A stretch of 64,000 nt of DNA from Humulus lupulus (GCF_963169125.1 NC_084800.1:52932866-52996865); one strand, 5' to 3'; positions 24,401 to 36,290 are shown, counted from the stretch's first letter. Notes: generated from the letters alone by a model not told the origin. A program made the numbers and translations.

Positions 24401-27400
24401 ATCGAGAAAGCGATAGAGCCGATGGAGGAAGTCGAAGAGGTGATCCTCAACCCGGGAGAACCCACCAAGGTCATTCAGGTGGGGAAAAACCTGCCGTCGA
24501 CCGTTCGAGATAAGATCGTGACCACTGTGAAGGATAATCAGGATATCCTGGCATGGTGCCACGCTGATATGACGGGGATTAATCCCAATGTTGCGTGCCA
24601 CGCACTCAACATAGACCCATCTGCAACTCCAATTCGCCAAAAGAGGAGGCCGCTGGACCCAGTGAGAGCCGAAGCCGTCAAAGCTGAGGTGGAAAAATTG
24701 ATGTCCATAGGCTTTCTCCAGGAGTCGCACTATCCCGTGTGGTTGGCCAACCCAGTTCTGGTCCCGAAACCCGATGGGTCCTGGAGAATGTGCATTGACT
24801 TCACGGACCTAAACAAGGCCTGCCCGAAAGATTGTTTCCCTCTCCCGCGAATCGATCAGATGGTAGACGCTACTTCCGGGTACGAACTCTTATCCTTCAT
24901 GGATGCATACTCCGGATACAACTAGATCAAGATGCATGTCGCGGACCAGGAACACACCAGCTTCCTCACGGATAAGGGTGTCTACTGTTACGTGGTCATG
25001 CCTTTCGGTTTGAAGAATGCTGGGGCGACATACCAGCGTCTGGTAAACAGAATGTTCAAGGACCAACTGGGGAGGAACATGGAGGTGTACGTGGACGACA
25101 TGTTGGTAAAGTCCAAGACCTCCGGGGACCACAGTAACGACCTTGAGGAAGCTTTCACCGTGATCCGAAAGTACGGGATGAAACTAAATCCAAAGAAATG
25201 TACTTTCGGGGTCTCGTCTGGGAAGTTCCTCGGTTTTATTGTCAGCTCCCGCGGAGTGGAAGCCAACCCTGAGAAAATAAAGGCGTTCATAGATATGCCT
25301 TCCCCCCGGAAGCATAAGGATGTCCAGAGCGTTACCGGAAGGATAGCTGCTCTCAGCCGCTTCGTATCCAAGGCCACTGACAAGTGTATCCCCTTCTTCA
25401 ATGTTCTGCGAGGGAACAAGAAGTTCGAGTGGACCCCCGAATGCGAAGCAGCCTTCCAACACCTCAAAGAACATTTAACCCGAGCTCCCATTCTGTCCAA
25501 GCCTGTCGAAGGAGAGGCGTTGTTCTTATACTTAGCTGTGACTGAGCACGCAGTAAGTGCCGCTCTCGTCCGGGAAGATGGCCGTATCCAGCTCCCTGTG
25601 TATTACGTAAGCAAGAGGTTATTGGACGCCGAGTCCAGATATTCGATGATCGAGAAACTCTCCCTCTGCTTGCTGATCGCTTCACGGAAGCTGAGGCCAT
25701 ATTTCCAGGCGCACACCATCAAAGTACTCACCAACCACCCTCTCCGACAAGTCCTGCAGAAGCCCGAGTCTTCTGGCAGATTGCTTAAGTGGGCCATGGA
25801 ACTGAGCTAGTTCGACGTCCACTACCAACCGCGTGTTTCCATAAAAGGTCAAGCTCTCGCGGACTTTATTGTGGAATGCTCGGGAATGAATGACCTCCCA
25901 GAAGATCCTGTCCCGGAACTTCCCACCTGGAAGGTCTATGTAGACGGAGCCTCAAATGAAAAAGGAGCTGGAGCGGGGGTCATCCTAATATCTCCCCAAG
26001 GGCATCAGCTCTAGAGCGCCATCCGTTTCGCGTTCCCAGCATCCAACAACGAGGCAGAACACGAAGCCATGTTAGCTGGGTTACGACTGGCCAGAGAAGT
26101 CGGAGCCCAAAAAATCGAAGTATACAGCGACTCCCTACTTGTGGTAAACCAAATATCCGGGGAATACCAGACGAAAGGCGAAAGGATGGCTGCCTACGTG
26201 TCTCTCTCCCGCGACCTACTACAGCATTTCAAAGGCTACCAAATCCGCCAGGTCCCCCGGGACCAGAACTCACTCGCGGACACCCTGGCCAAGCTTGCAA
26301 CGGACCCGGAGATTGAACAGTATGGCTTAGTCCCCATCGGGCACTTAGAAGCCCCCAGTACTGAGACGCGAAGGATAAACGCCATCATCGACCATTCCCA
26401 CTCCTGGATAGGACCCATCCTCAGATTTCTCACCACCGGAGAACTCCCCACTGATAAAGCTGACGCAAGGAAGCTCCAGTATCAAGCTCCCCGATACGTG
26501 GTTATGGATGGAAAGCTTTACCGCAGAGGGTTGTCCATACCCTTCCTTAGGTGTGTTGCCGGAACCGAAGTCAGCACCATCATCCATGAGATTCACGGAG
26601 GCTTCTGTGGCGATCATACCTCCGGGCTGAGCCTCTCCAAAAAGATCCTTCGACAAGGATACTTCTGGCCCACCATGAAGAAGGATTGTGTGGATTATGT
26701 CAGGAAGTGTGAGCAGTGCCAGAGGTACGCCAAGGTTCCGCGAGCGCCGCCTACGGAAATTACCCTAATGACCAGCCCCTGGCCGTTCGCCGTTTGGGGC
26801 ATTGACCTAGTAGGTTCCCTCCCCACTGGAAAGGGTGGAGTGAAGTACGCCATAGTCGCGGTAGACTACTTCACCAAATGGGCTGAAGCTGAACCTATGA
26901 ACACGGTCACATCTAAAAAAGCACTGGATTTTGTCATCAGGAATATAGTGTGTCGTTTTGGGCTTCCACGGAAAATTGTGTCCGACAACGGAAAGCAGTT
27001 TGACAGTGAACACTTCACGAACTTCTGTGCTTCGCATGGAATTATCAAAAGCTTTTCCGCAGTCGCCAGACCCCAGGCTAATGGACAAGTGGAAGCTGTA
27101 AACAAAATATTAAAGACCACGTTGAAGAAAAAACTCCAAGACTGCAAGGCTCACTGGCCGGAAGAACTTCCGCGAGTACTTTGGGCCTATCGCACAACAG
27201 AGAGAACTTCGACGGGGCACACGCCTTATTCCATGACCTTCGGTTGCGAGGCCGTCATCCCAGTAGAAGCTATGATCCCCTCTCACAGGCAAGACACCTA
27301 CGATCCTACCCGGAACCATGCCCTCCTCCAGGAGTCCTTGGACATGATCGAAGAGCTCCGGGAGCAGTCGCAGGTCCAACTAAAAATGTACCAAGGCAAG

Positions 27401-27640
27401 ATAGCCCGACACTTTAACATGAGAGTCCAGAGCCGTGCATTCGAAGTTGGGGACCTTGTCCTACGGAGAGTATTTCCTGCTACGCAGGATCCGGGAGTAG
27501 GAGTCCTCGGACCCAACTGGGAAGGCCCCTACGAAGTCCAAGAAAAAGTGGGCCATGGGACGTATCACTTAAAGAGACTCGACGGATCTAAAGTCCCGCG
27601 CGCCTGGAACGCGGAGCACCTCCGCCGTTACTACCAGTAG
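21425..27640 (+). CDS. Gag-Pol polyprotein of element 2, one frame with three in-frame TAG codons
   Basis: A 2,071-codon frame from the ATG at 21425 encodes, in order: acidic and Pro-rich N-terminus; Gag core (about residues 325-445); a Cys/His motif [14 protein letters not shown] (about 638); aspartic protease LIDNGSS (about 829); reverse transcriptase with MPFGLKNAG and YVDD (about 1221); gypsy RNase H (about 1360-1445); a second, archaeal-type RNase H (about 1504-1625); integrase with HHCC zinc finger (about 1720-1765), D-D-E core ([16 protein letters not shown]) and a GPY motif near the end. The double RNase H is characteristic of the Tat lineage. The frame is never shifted, but TAG occurs at 24923, 25808 and 26012 (residues 1167, 1462, 1530), the first two where relatives have Gln. 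The element is therefore probably not self-sufficient, though every domain is otherwise well kept. Confidence 0.93.
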
Positions 27641-28190
27641 GCCCCGGACCATCCAGTCGGAAGTCCTTGGTGAAAATGGCAAAAGTAAAAAATGTGGAAA
27701 TAATCCTCCCTGTTGTAAAACTAACGCCTAGCAGGCTAATTTAATGAAACACGGAGAGATTCACTCCGCTTTTACTGCACTTTTTATCCCTATGTTCAAA
27801 GCTGCGTTTTAACAAGTGACCACGCGGTCCGGAGACGTCCGGACCCCACGCTCACTTGGGGGGTATACATGGCTAAGGCATAGCCATACGCCCCTTGAAC
27901 AAAACGTACACAGAACACCACTTATGTGCTAGCATTGTGTTTGAAATTTTTAATTTGTTTGAAATGTTTAAGTTGTTAAGCTTAGGTTTATTTTGTTGCC
28001 ATGAACATGCTTGCATTACGTGTCATATGTGTATTATGTGCTTATGTGAAAATTGCCATGGAAATGCCTGCCATTATGAGAATTATCTCCTGTGTAGCCC
28101 AGCGATGGACGGGACTGGGGGTTGAGGCACGTTCTTAGAGCTACACCAAAACACCCCCAACTCCCTGACAAGTCCTTTGCAGAATTCTCC
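27641..28190 (+). other. Non-coding spacer of element 2 after pol
   Basis: No coding sequence is recognised. It contains a short inverted motif (ATGGCTAAGGCATAGCCAT, about 27869-27887) after GCTCACTTGGGGGGTATAC, possibly part of the 3' processing region of gag-pol RNA. Confidence 0.5.
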
Positions 28191-28690
28191 GCGATCGCTG
28201 TAGATCTTTGCTTCGCAAACTCCAGCTCCGGGTCTCGGAAGGCAAAAGATGGCTAGACCCGCGAGCGCTGTAGAGCTTAGCTTCGCAAGCTCCAGCCCCG
28301 GGTCCCGCAAGACGAAAGATGGCTAGACCCGTGATCGCTGTAAAGCTCTGCATCGCAAGCTCCAGCTCCGGGTCCAGCGAGGCAAAGGATGGCAAGATCC
28401 GCGACCGTTGTAAGCCTTGCTTCGCAGGCTCCAACTCCGGATCTCACAAAATAATGCACGGCAAGCTCCATTGCCATTGCAAGTTTCAGCTCCAGAAGCA
28501 AACATGCTCGATCCCCCCACTCACAGCCAGCTTTGCCTCGCAAAGCCCCTGCTCCAGGATCACACCTGGTGGGCGTGGCGATTTCCCCGACAACAATGAG
28601 CCTTGCCTCGCAGGGCTCCGTGCCAGGTCCCTGAAGTCAGCCACCATGAGGTTCGCAACGACAGTTAGTTTTGCTTCGCAAAAGATCTAA
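28191..28690. repeat. Tandem array, 70-bp unit, about five clear plus two or three degenerate copies
   Basis: Unit starts at 28191, 28261, 28331, 28401 and 28471 are 70 bases apart. Each has GCGAnCGCTGTA followed by TTCGCAAGCTCCAGCTCCGG. Units diverge toward the right, where only the CTTGCCTCGCA core recurs. It is in the same position, between pol and the antisense gene, as the 117-bp array of element 1, but has no similarity to it. Confidence 0.9.
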
Positions 28691-29105
28691 CCTTAAGTCT
28701 AGCGATGCTCACCAAAAGAACTCCCGTTCCAAACAATGGAACGACTCACCTTAGCAATCCCAGCGAACAGTATAAATACAAGTCCCGGGATTGGCTATTC
28801 GCCTCAGGAAAGCTAAAGTACGGTGAAAGGAGCCTGGTCGTTGGAACCAGGAAACCTTCGTAACCTATAAACTATATGGGAAAAATACATCATCCATTAA
28901 AGCTTCAAGTGGGAAGTGCATAGGTTTTGGCCGTTGGAACCAAAACCCCATACGCCCCTACAACAGTTTCTACCGTATAAATGTCTACCCTAAGCGCAAA
29001 GATAAATAAAGAACTCGGCAGAAAAGAAAGGAGAATGCTATGATTATGGAAAAAATGTCCGCAATGAAAAACTCAAAATGAAAAACAATTAAAGATAAAA
29101 CCCCT
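28691..29105. other. Spacer between tandem array and antisense gene, element 2
   Basis: No gene. Two similar phrases (GTTGGAACCAGGAAACC at about 28839 and GTTGGAACCAAAACCCC at about 28934) form a loose direct repeat about 95 bases apart. Confidence 0.4.
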
Positions 29106-32100
29106 TCAAGCATTGGGGGTAACTACAGCGTCCACGACCGCAGCTTCGGGGGCATCGGTTTCAGCTGAGGCTGGCGGAGTCGGCTCATTGGAAGGAGGAA
29201 TTTGATCATGAGAAGGTTCAGAAGTCCCCGACTCTCCGGGATCTCCCGCCTTAGGAGCTTCAGCACGTTCGTCAATGTTGTAAGTTTGGACGTACGCCTC
29301 TGGGCCCTGATCCCACACGAGTAGCTTCTCCCTCATGGCTTCGGCATCATCTCCCAGATAGCCTAGCACCTCCGGGTTCACTTTCCAGAGTTGATGCATG
29401 AGGACCACATGCGATATATTAATAGTCCTGTTCAGTATCACCTCAGCATCCTCGTTCTCCTTCAACCGCTCCGCCTCGGAGGTTGCCAGCTGTGCTTCCG
29501 TGACAGTTAGTTGGGCCCTCAATTTTTCCATTTCAGCCTTGGAGGCATCCCGCTCCCCCTTAAGAGAATCAATCGCCTTGCGCTGCTCCCTATTTTGGTT
29601 CAGCACGGATTGCTTCTCGGTCACATGCCCCCTGGCAGTGAATTGCAAAGCCCCGATCTCTTTATCCTTCTCGGCGAGCCCCAACTGAAGCATAGACACG
29701 AGATCCCTGCTCCTCTTATGGAGTTGCTCCTCCTTGTGCAGCTTACTCTGAAGAGTGGAATATTCCTCTTGCCGCTTAAGGAGGAGATCGTTCTTTGATT
29801 GCAAGCGGGCTTCCAGGGTATCTTTCTCCACCTTGGCTTGGGACAGCTCTTCCCGGAGCTTGGAGTTTTCGGTCTTAATCCCATCCGACCGCTGTCTAAA
29901 CTCATTCTCTGCCTTGGCCCGGTACTCTTGATATTTGGCAAGATATTTCTTCTCCGCCTCTTCTTCAGCCGTGCGCCGGGCCTGATCAATCTTCTCCGAA
30001 GCCCCCAAAGCCTGTTGGGTCAGTTTCTGTTTCTCCGCCTCCAAGGCCTGGCGAGCCAGTTGGCTCTCCTCCAGCTGAACCAGAGCTGCACCAACCTCCC
30101 GGAACGAGCGTTCCGCGATCATAGAGGCCTGCAAGGAAAGACAACAGAATGAGCTAAAGCAGGACCAAAAGACAGGTGATCCCAAAAAATAACAACTGAC
30201 GGCTTACCCCGGACAGTTGCTGCTTCACAGCGTGTGTCAGCAACAGCGGATCCTTGCTGCTGCTGATGGCCCATTTCTCAGAATTGAGCTCGCATAAGCT
30301 CAGGGCCATGTCCTCCATCATCTCAGCTCCGAACGGCGCCAATGCACGTCCGAGCCTAGGCACCAGCCTCTTCTCCAAGGCTGGACCATCCAGAACCGCT
30401 CCGGCCGGGTGAAGAGATCTCACCCCCTCGGCCAGCTCAGCTCTCTTCACGGCAGACAAGTTATCTACCCTTCCCTGAGTAACGGCCTTCTCCGCCTCTA
30501 ACCGCCTCTTCAAAAAACTATCGGCCCGTCTTACACCCTCCAGGAGAGCAGCGGGAAAACTGGTTGGCTTCCGCGGAAAGTGGAACTTCAGGCCAGGCAG
30601 GGGAAGATTGGTTGTCTGAGAAGACGGAGACCCCGAAAGGGTGGACCCCCTTTGGGCTGGAGGAGGAGGCAGCCGGGGTATTAAGGCCCCGGTCTGTTTC
30701 TTTTGCTGCTGCGGCAGCAGAAGTAATTGCCCTTGTTGCTACTACTGGTTTGGATGTTGTTGTTGCTGCTGCGGCGTTGGTGATTGTCTCTCTTGTTCCT
30801 ATTGCTGCTGTTGTTGTAGTTGTGATTGCTGTCGTTGCTGTTGTTGTTGCCTTCGACCGGGAGAAGAGTGTCTAAGGCGTTTGTTCTTAGCGCCCTCAGC
30901 ATCTTCTTCGGGACGCTTGCTCACCCCAGTTGTCCTCACGGGGAACACAAGCCCTTCCCCGTCGCTACTGCTACTCGAGACCATCATAGTCTCGGAAGGC
31001 CCGTCAGCAGGGGACTTCTCTACCCTCGGAGACGCTTGCGCCTCGCCACTTGTCTTCTTGGGGGAGGCAGCCTTACCTCCCCTACCAGCCTTGGTCTTCC
31101 GTCCTTTCCCCGTGGACGGGTCTTGGCTGGTGGCAGCCTTCTTAATAAGCAAAGTAACCCTCCCCAACATCTTGGCTTCAGGATACTCTGCAAGAAACGT
31201 ACAAAGCAAGGTTAACGGACCAACAAGCAATGAGAAAGAAGATAAGCGGAAGACAAGACAATCAACAACATAAAAGCACAAGCAAGCCCGCCAGCAGGAA
31301 ACAAGAAACAAGAAAAAGAAAAGTTTGAAAGGGACGACCATGCACGAGAAACGTGGATGGCCTTCCCCGAGCAAAACAAAACATCGCTTCCTGCTCCAGG
31401 AAGCTCCCGTACTCCTTGAAGTCCGGGAATGACATGCTGAGAGAAGAAGGGTCAACCATGATGACACCTTCTGGCAGACTACCATCACTCAGACACCAGA
31501 GGAGCTCATCTACCCTATCGCAGTACCTGTCGAAAGGTATCCTACGCGGATCTAGCCTAAGGAAACAGGGATCAAACCCCATCTGAGAGGTCCGAGAAAC
31601 CTCAGACAGGCTGGGGGTGTGGATCAATCGAAAACTAGTCTTACCTCTCCCGGAGGTACTAGCCCCCCGAGCCCCTTCGTTAGGGTAAGCCGCGGTGTGG
31701 CGAGCCTCGATCTCCTCTTCCTCCGGCTGGGGGTCGGGGAACCTCTCCGCCCAACTAGGAGATAGAGTATTTTCGTCTCGAGCTGCTTGGGTGATCACCT
31801 TAGACAGCTCCAGGGCAATCTGCTCCCGGATGTCAGCCGACACCTGAGTCTGCCCCCTACCACTTACTGGCTCGATATTTTGGAAGGAGGCGAGTAACCC
31901 ATACTCCCTCAACGATTCGGAGGTCACAAGTCCCTCCACTTTCAACTCTTCCTCAGAAAGCCCTTCGTAGAACTTGGACCTCCTTATCATCTCCGCGCAG
32001 CGAGGTGTCCGCGGAACGACTTCTGCAAAAATCAAATATAAGCGTTAGAGATCCTCCCAAAAAGCAAATCAAGTGCAAAGAAAAAAAGTAGAAAAAGAGA

Positions 32101-32796
32101 GGAAGGAGCGCTTACCAGGGATTTTGAAGTCCAAAGATAGGGCAGGCACCCTCTTCAGCGGGAAGCCAGTCGTCAGGAACCAGTATTCCCGGAGGTCCGG
32201 GACTCTCGCGGTATGACAAGTGGGACACATCACGTCCGGGTGCCTTTCTAGCCTGTAAAACCTCACCTTGTCTGAATGACCCCTCATAGGCTGAGACTTC
32301 AACCCGTAAAAGTACAGCACCTCCTCCGGGGTAGGAGCTTCCAGTCTCCGGGACTTGCAAAAGATGAACCACCCTGCTAAGAGCTTGTAGCTGGGAGGAA
32401 TTAACTGGAAGGGGGCAATCCCCGCCTTCACACAGAAATTGGCGAAGTAACTCCTTAGGGGCAAGTGCGCCCCACACACTATGTGTGCCCAACTCCAGGC
32501 ACCAAAGCCCTCGTGACTCTGGCTAGCTGACTCGCCCAGCACCGACAGACGGTGCCACATCAGGCCTGGGATGTTCTTCAGGCCTGCCTCAGAGGAATAC
32601 AGCTCCAGCATGCCATAATTCCTGAAAAGGTTCGGCTTTTGGTCCATCTCCCAGATGGAGCTATTGGAGATTGGTGGGCTAGCCGCGACCACTTTCGCCT
32701 TTCCTTTCCCCTTTCCACCAGCAACAGGAGAGCCCTTCTCTTGGGCAGAATCAGCCTCCCCCGCAGCAAGAAGTTGTTCCTTCGAGATGTTCGTCA
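29106..32796 (-). CDS. Antisense spliced gene of element 2 (putative gypsy-type transposon protein with coiled coil)
   Basis: The exons I can support are 32116-32796, one starting at 32022 and running to about 31300-31400 (donor not resolved), 30208-31187 and 29106-30128. Junctions 32116/32022 and 30208/30128 keep phase. Exon 1 holds the plant Transposase_28-like core (APFQLIPPSYKLLAGW, about 200 residues). The third exon is Lys/Ser-rich, then poly-Gln, then a helical stretch. The last exon is about 340 residues of charged coiled coil with a Pro/Ala/Glu-rich acidic tail, stop at 29106. TAG codons sit in the poly-Gln part. A CAG acceptor precedes 32796, so a start exon lies upstream; the first codon may be split across that junction. 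Function unknown; the coiled coil suggests self-association. Confidence 0.75.
30690..30855 (-). repeat. CAG/CAA low-complexity tract (poly-Gln) with internal TAG codons
   Basis: Read on the minus strand this is a run of CAG and CAA codons in the antisense gene. One TAG at about 30799 and two adjacent TAGs further on (about 30740-30746) are single-base neighbours of CAG. On the plus strand it reads as GTTGCTGCT repeats and produces spurious Cys- or Val-rich frames. Confidence 0.8.
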
Positions 32797-33993
32797 CTGG
32801 ACAAAAGAAAAGAAAGAAGAAAACACTCTAAGCAGTCAGCACCCTTGTCATACCCTAGTGGTATCAAAGGCGTCGGGGAGACCCTCCCCGAAAACTGCTT
32901 GGAGAGGCTCCCACCGAGCTTACCGAGGGATTGGCACCATGCCACCCGAAGGACAGCAAGGAACCAGACTCAGACCCCGAGCCTAAGCCCACCAAAAGAA
33001 GTGTTTTTCCAGAGAAAGACACCCTCAAGATGTTCATGCTTATGCCCTAAAACAGCAAAACAAGGGACGACTTTCCAAACGCAAATCACCGAAGCATGCA
33101 GAAAAGGCTACTTATCGACTCACAATCGATCACATGCCTACCAAAGCCCTATTCACGCATGCACATAAGCAATAATGGCAGAAACCTCTACTCTAACAAC
33201 TACCAACAACCTAAGGTCTGAAAGGAAAGAGCAAAGTAGAAATACTTACTGATATTCGGGTAGTTGGAGGTTGAAGAAATAACTGGATCAATGCACAGCA
33301 CGATCGCGAGAAGTAAAAGTTGCAAAGACGAACGACGATTCAAACCAGGAACTTCGGGGAATAAACCCACTGCCAAATCGAAAAGAAAAGTTTCCAGATA
33401 CTTACCAAAAGAAATGGCAAGTTCAGGGGAACGTAAGCTGGGAAGCCTGAGAGTTCAAGGTTTGGAAATCTGAAAATCCTAAAGATGGAGAATCTGAAAG
33501 CGTAAAGAGGAAGAAAGGACCTTTCCCTCGTTTTTATAGCAGGGAAGAAGCCGTTTCGAATTCCTCAAGTGGACGGTCCCGATCTTCCCATTCCGTGTGC
33601 GTCAGATCCAACTGCTGGAGAGGAAGCGACGATCCTATTTATGACTCCTCGGATGGGAATAAAGTATTTATTTCCCATCATTACACCACCTCGGGCCCTG
33701 AGTACCATTAAAAACCGTCAAATCATTAGTCAGATGACTGACGCACGCATCCTCAACCAGTCGCCTCACGTACACGTCTTGGTCGCAGAACCATTCCCAG
33801 AATGACACGTGATCCTTGCCGCACTTGAGTACTTGATCTCAAACAGAAGAAATTCCTTTTCTCTTTCATACTAATACTCAGGCGGGAAAAAGGAACCCTT
33901 CCGGGAACACAGAAGGTGCCCCCTCGCCTAGTCTAAGAAACCGATTGTACAAGCTCCCGGATCTCTCAAAGCTCCGCGACCTTGGGGGATAAA
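32797..33993 (-). other. Leader and promoter region of the antisense gene, then polypurine tract of element 2
   Basis: On the minus strand there are two good donors (GTAAGTAT at about 33245-33252 and about 33405-33412) and the CAG acceptor at 32797, which suggests one or two short leader exons. On the plus strand the stretch ends with the polypurine tract at 33981-33993. Confidence 0.45.
33531..33539 (-). promoter_or_regulatory. TATA box for the antisense gene of element 2
   Basis: CTATAAAAA on the minus strand, inside the element and about 450 bases from the 3' LTR, opposite to gag-pol. Leader-like exons with good donors follow. It mirrors the TATA box at 16299 in element 1. Confidence 0.5.
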
Positions 33994-34882
33994 TGTTATC
34001 CAGATTTCCGGATAGCGTTTAGATTGATGACCTCGGGGAAGCAGAATTATCGATGTCTTTCACGGAGGGTGACCAGAGCTCGCGGATGGACAGAAAGGCT
34101 TCGCCTCTCCTGTTTAGTATCCGGATTACTCTTCCAAGCAAGCACAACACGGAAACTCGTCGACTCTCCCGGACTCCCGAAGGATACCCCTCGGGGAGGC
34201 CCCTTCCAGGAGAGGCTCTTCGAGTGGTCTCCGCGGAAACAGTTCCGTGCCTCGCACAGAACAAAACCGAACGGTCGAGTCCGGGAGAAGGCATATTTGG
34301 AATGATATCCGTCTGACACAGGATCCCGCCTGACACGCCCGTCAGGTCAAAGCCGCACACATCCCAGCACGCCTAAGGGTACCTTTTCGCCTACTGTTCC
34401 GCTGACAACTTGGAGAAGACGGCTGACTTTGTGTGTTCCCCATACTTTCACGTAAATATACCCACATAGAGTCTGGTAGCCATGCTACTACAGTAATTGT
34501 ATCCCCTATTTATGGCTGGTGTAATTAAGACTCATGTACGTAGAGAAAAACCCTAATCCGAAACCCTAGCTATAAAGACCCCTTCATTTTACAAGAAGAG
34601 GGAGGACCAAGAAATCACATAGCAAAAACTCTACCAAAATCTCTCTAGCTTCATCTTCTTCAAGAGAACCCGAGAGAAAGACGGTGAGTGTGTGAAGTTC
34701 TTGTGCACCAGCCATCTTACTGTAACCTTTTCCAAGTATAATAACATCGACTCGTGGACTAGGGCTTGTTAACGCCTGAACCACGTAAAAACACTGTTTG
34801 TTTAGTTACATTTCAGCATTTCTACAGTTCTTATCTTTTTATTATTCTGTTAGTTATTCGTTTCCGAAAAACTCGGTAAACA
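33994..34882 (+). repeat. 3' LTR of element 2
   Basis: 889 bp, preceded by the polypurine tract CTTGGGGGATAAA and followed by the TACAC target duplication. Confidence 0.97.
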
Positions 34883-34970
34883 TACACATAAACATACGAT
34901 ACAAGAAATATATTTCTCATTTTTTGATAAAATAGGGTGGCTTTTATAATTAAACCTTACAAAAGCACGA

Positions 34971-36290
34971 CTATTGATAATATTTCTTTAGGTGCACAAC
35001 GTTCCATGTCCGTGGGACTGTTTCTCCATTAAGCCGAGCTAGCTTAAAGGTCCCTTCCTTCACAACCTCTATTATTTGATAGGGTCCTTCCTAGTTTGGT
35101 CCCAAAAATCCGTCCTTGGGATCCTTACCGGCTGAAAAGAGCCTTCGGAGCACCAGGTCGCCTAAGTTAAAGACGCGTTTCTTGACCCTTGAGTTGAAAT
35201 AACGAGTGATTTTTTGTTGATAATGCGCGAGCTGCAGTTGTGAATCTTCTCGTTTTTCGTCAATTAGGTCGAGGGACGCGCTAAGTAATTTATCGTTCTG
35301 GTCTTGGCTGAACGCTCGAACTCTGTGCAAGGCTATCTTTGTTTCGACAGGAAGGACAACTTCACTTCCAAAGGTCAGGGAGAAAGGAGTATGCCCTGTC
35401 GAAGTTTGATGTGAGGTCCAGTATGCCCACAGCACCTGTGGGAGCTGCTCAGGCCAAACTCCTTTAGCTTCATCCAGCCTCTTCTTAAGGCTCGATTTGA
35501 GCGTCTTGTTCACAGCCTCGACTTGCCCAGGCCCCACGGAGGAAAAGCTTTTAATTATGTTGTGTCTTTCACAAAATTTGGTGAAGAGGTCACTATCAAA
35601 CTGGGTTCCGTTATCCGACACGATCTTCTTTGGCAGCCCGAATCGGCAGACAATATTCTTAACCACAAAGTCGAGGACCTTCTTTGATGTTATTGTCACC
35701 AGGGGTTTCGCTTCTGCCCATTTCGTGAAGTAGTCAATAGCTACCACCGCATAGCGAACTCCTCATTTTCTTGTGGGTAGGTTACCAACTAAGTCAATTC
35801 CCCAGACCGCAAACGACCACGGGGACGAGATCATCTTCAGCTCGACTGGCAGAGCTCAGGCGATCGTGGCGAACCACTGGCACTTGTCACACTTTTGGAC
35901 GTAAGAAATCAAGTCCTTTGATAGAGTGGGCCAATAATATCCTTGCCTCAATATCTTCAAGGCCAGGCTTTGCCCCCCAGCGTGATCCCCACAAAAACCT
36001 TCATGTACCTCTTGCAGAATAGCCTTGGCCTCTTCTGGCATAACACATCGCAGAAGAGGCAAATAAAGGCCACGTCGGTACAACATCCCATCTACGATGG
36101 TATACCTCCGGGCCTGATAAAGTATTCTCCTTGTGCCGCTCGCTCTTCAGGAAATATTGCTGTTGTGAGGTATTCGATTATGGGAGTCATCCAGGTTGCC
36201 CTGGCGTCGATCATCTCGACCTCTCTCGCAGTTTCCTCTACGCTTGGCCTTTCCAAGAATTCCACCGGTATCAGGCCTAAGGCTTCAGCC
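34971..36290 (-). pseudogene. Integrase part of element 1 pol (C-terminal, after the Copia insertion)
   Basis: This continues the pol frame cut at 43164. It has the HHCC zinc finger (HEGFCGDHAGG...KCDKCQ, about 35870-36010), the integrase core with [11 protein letters not shown] and SDNGTQFDSD, the third acidic residue in QVEAVN, and the tail ending HLKKYYQ with stop TAG at 34971. Several stops interrupt it, for example after KCQWFATIA near 35855, before GVRYAV near 35766 and after FLGPN near 35090. The closest relative in this window is the integrase of element 2. Confidence 0.88.

Larger units (their letters stand above)
20449..34882 (+). mobile_element. Element 2: young Tat-lineage Ty3/Gypsy retrotransposon, 14.4 kb
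   Basis: Two 889-bp LTRs (20449-21337 and 33994-34882) differ at only two positions. A perfect target duplication TACAC (20444-20448 and 34883-34887) flanks them. The order is leader GGTGCTTTCATTGAGAG, gag-pol in one frame, a 70-bp tandem array, an antisense spliced gene, polypurine tract CTTGGGGGATAAA, 3' LTR. It is inserted in opposite orientation into the non-coding region of element 1 between pol and the 117-bp array. With two differences in 889 bases the insertion is very recent, about 0.1 million years if the commonly used grass rate of 1.3e-8 applies. Confidence 0.96.

Noticed and set aside
28141..28690. Frames with repeated [12 protein letters not shown] and SSSGS-like phrases on both strands
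   Set aside because: They are translations of the 70-bp tandem repeat; 70 is not a multiple of three, so they drift and are not protein repeats.
30564..31273. Plus-strand frames extremely rich in Cys or Val/Ala
   Set aside because: They are reverse-complement readings of the CAG/CAA poly-Gln tract of the antisense gene.
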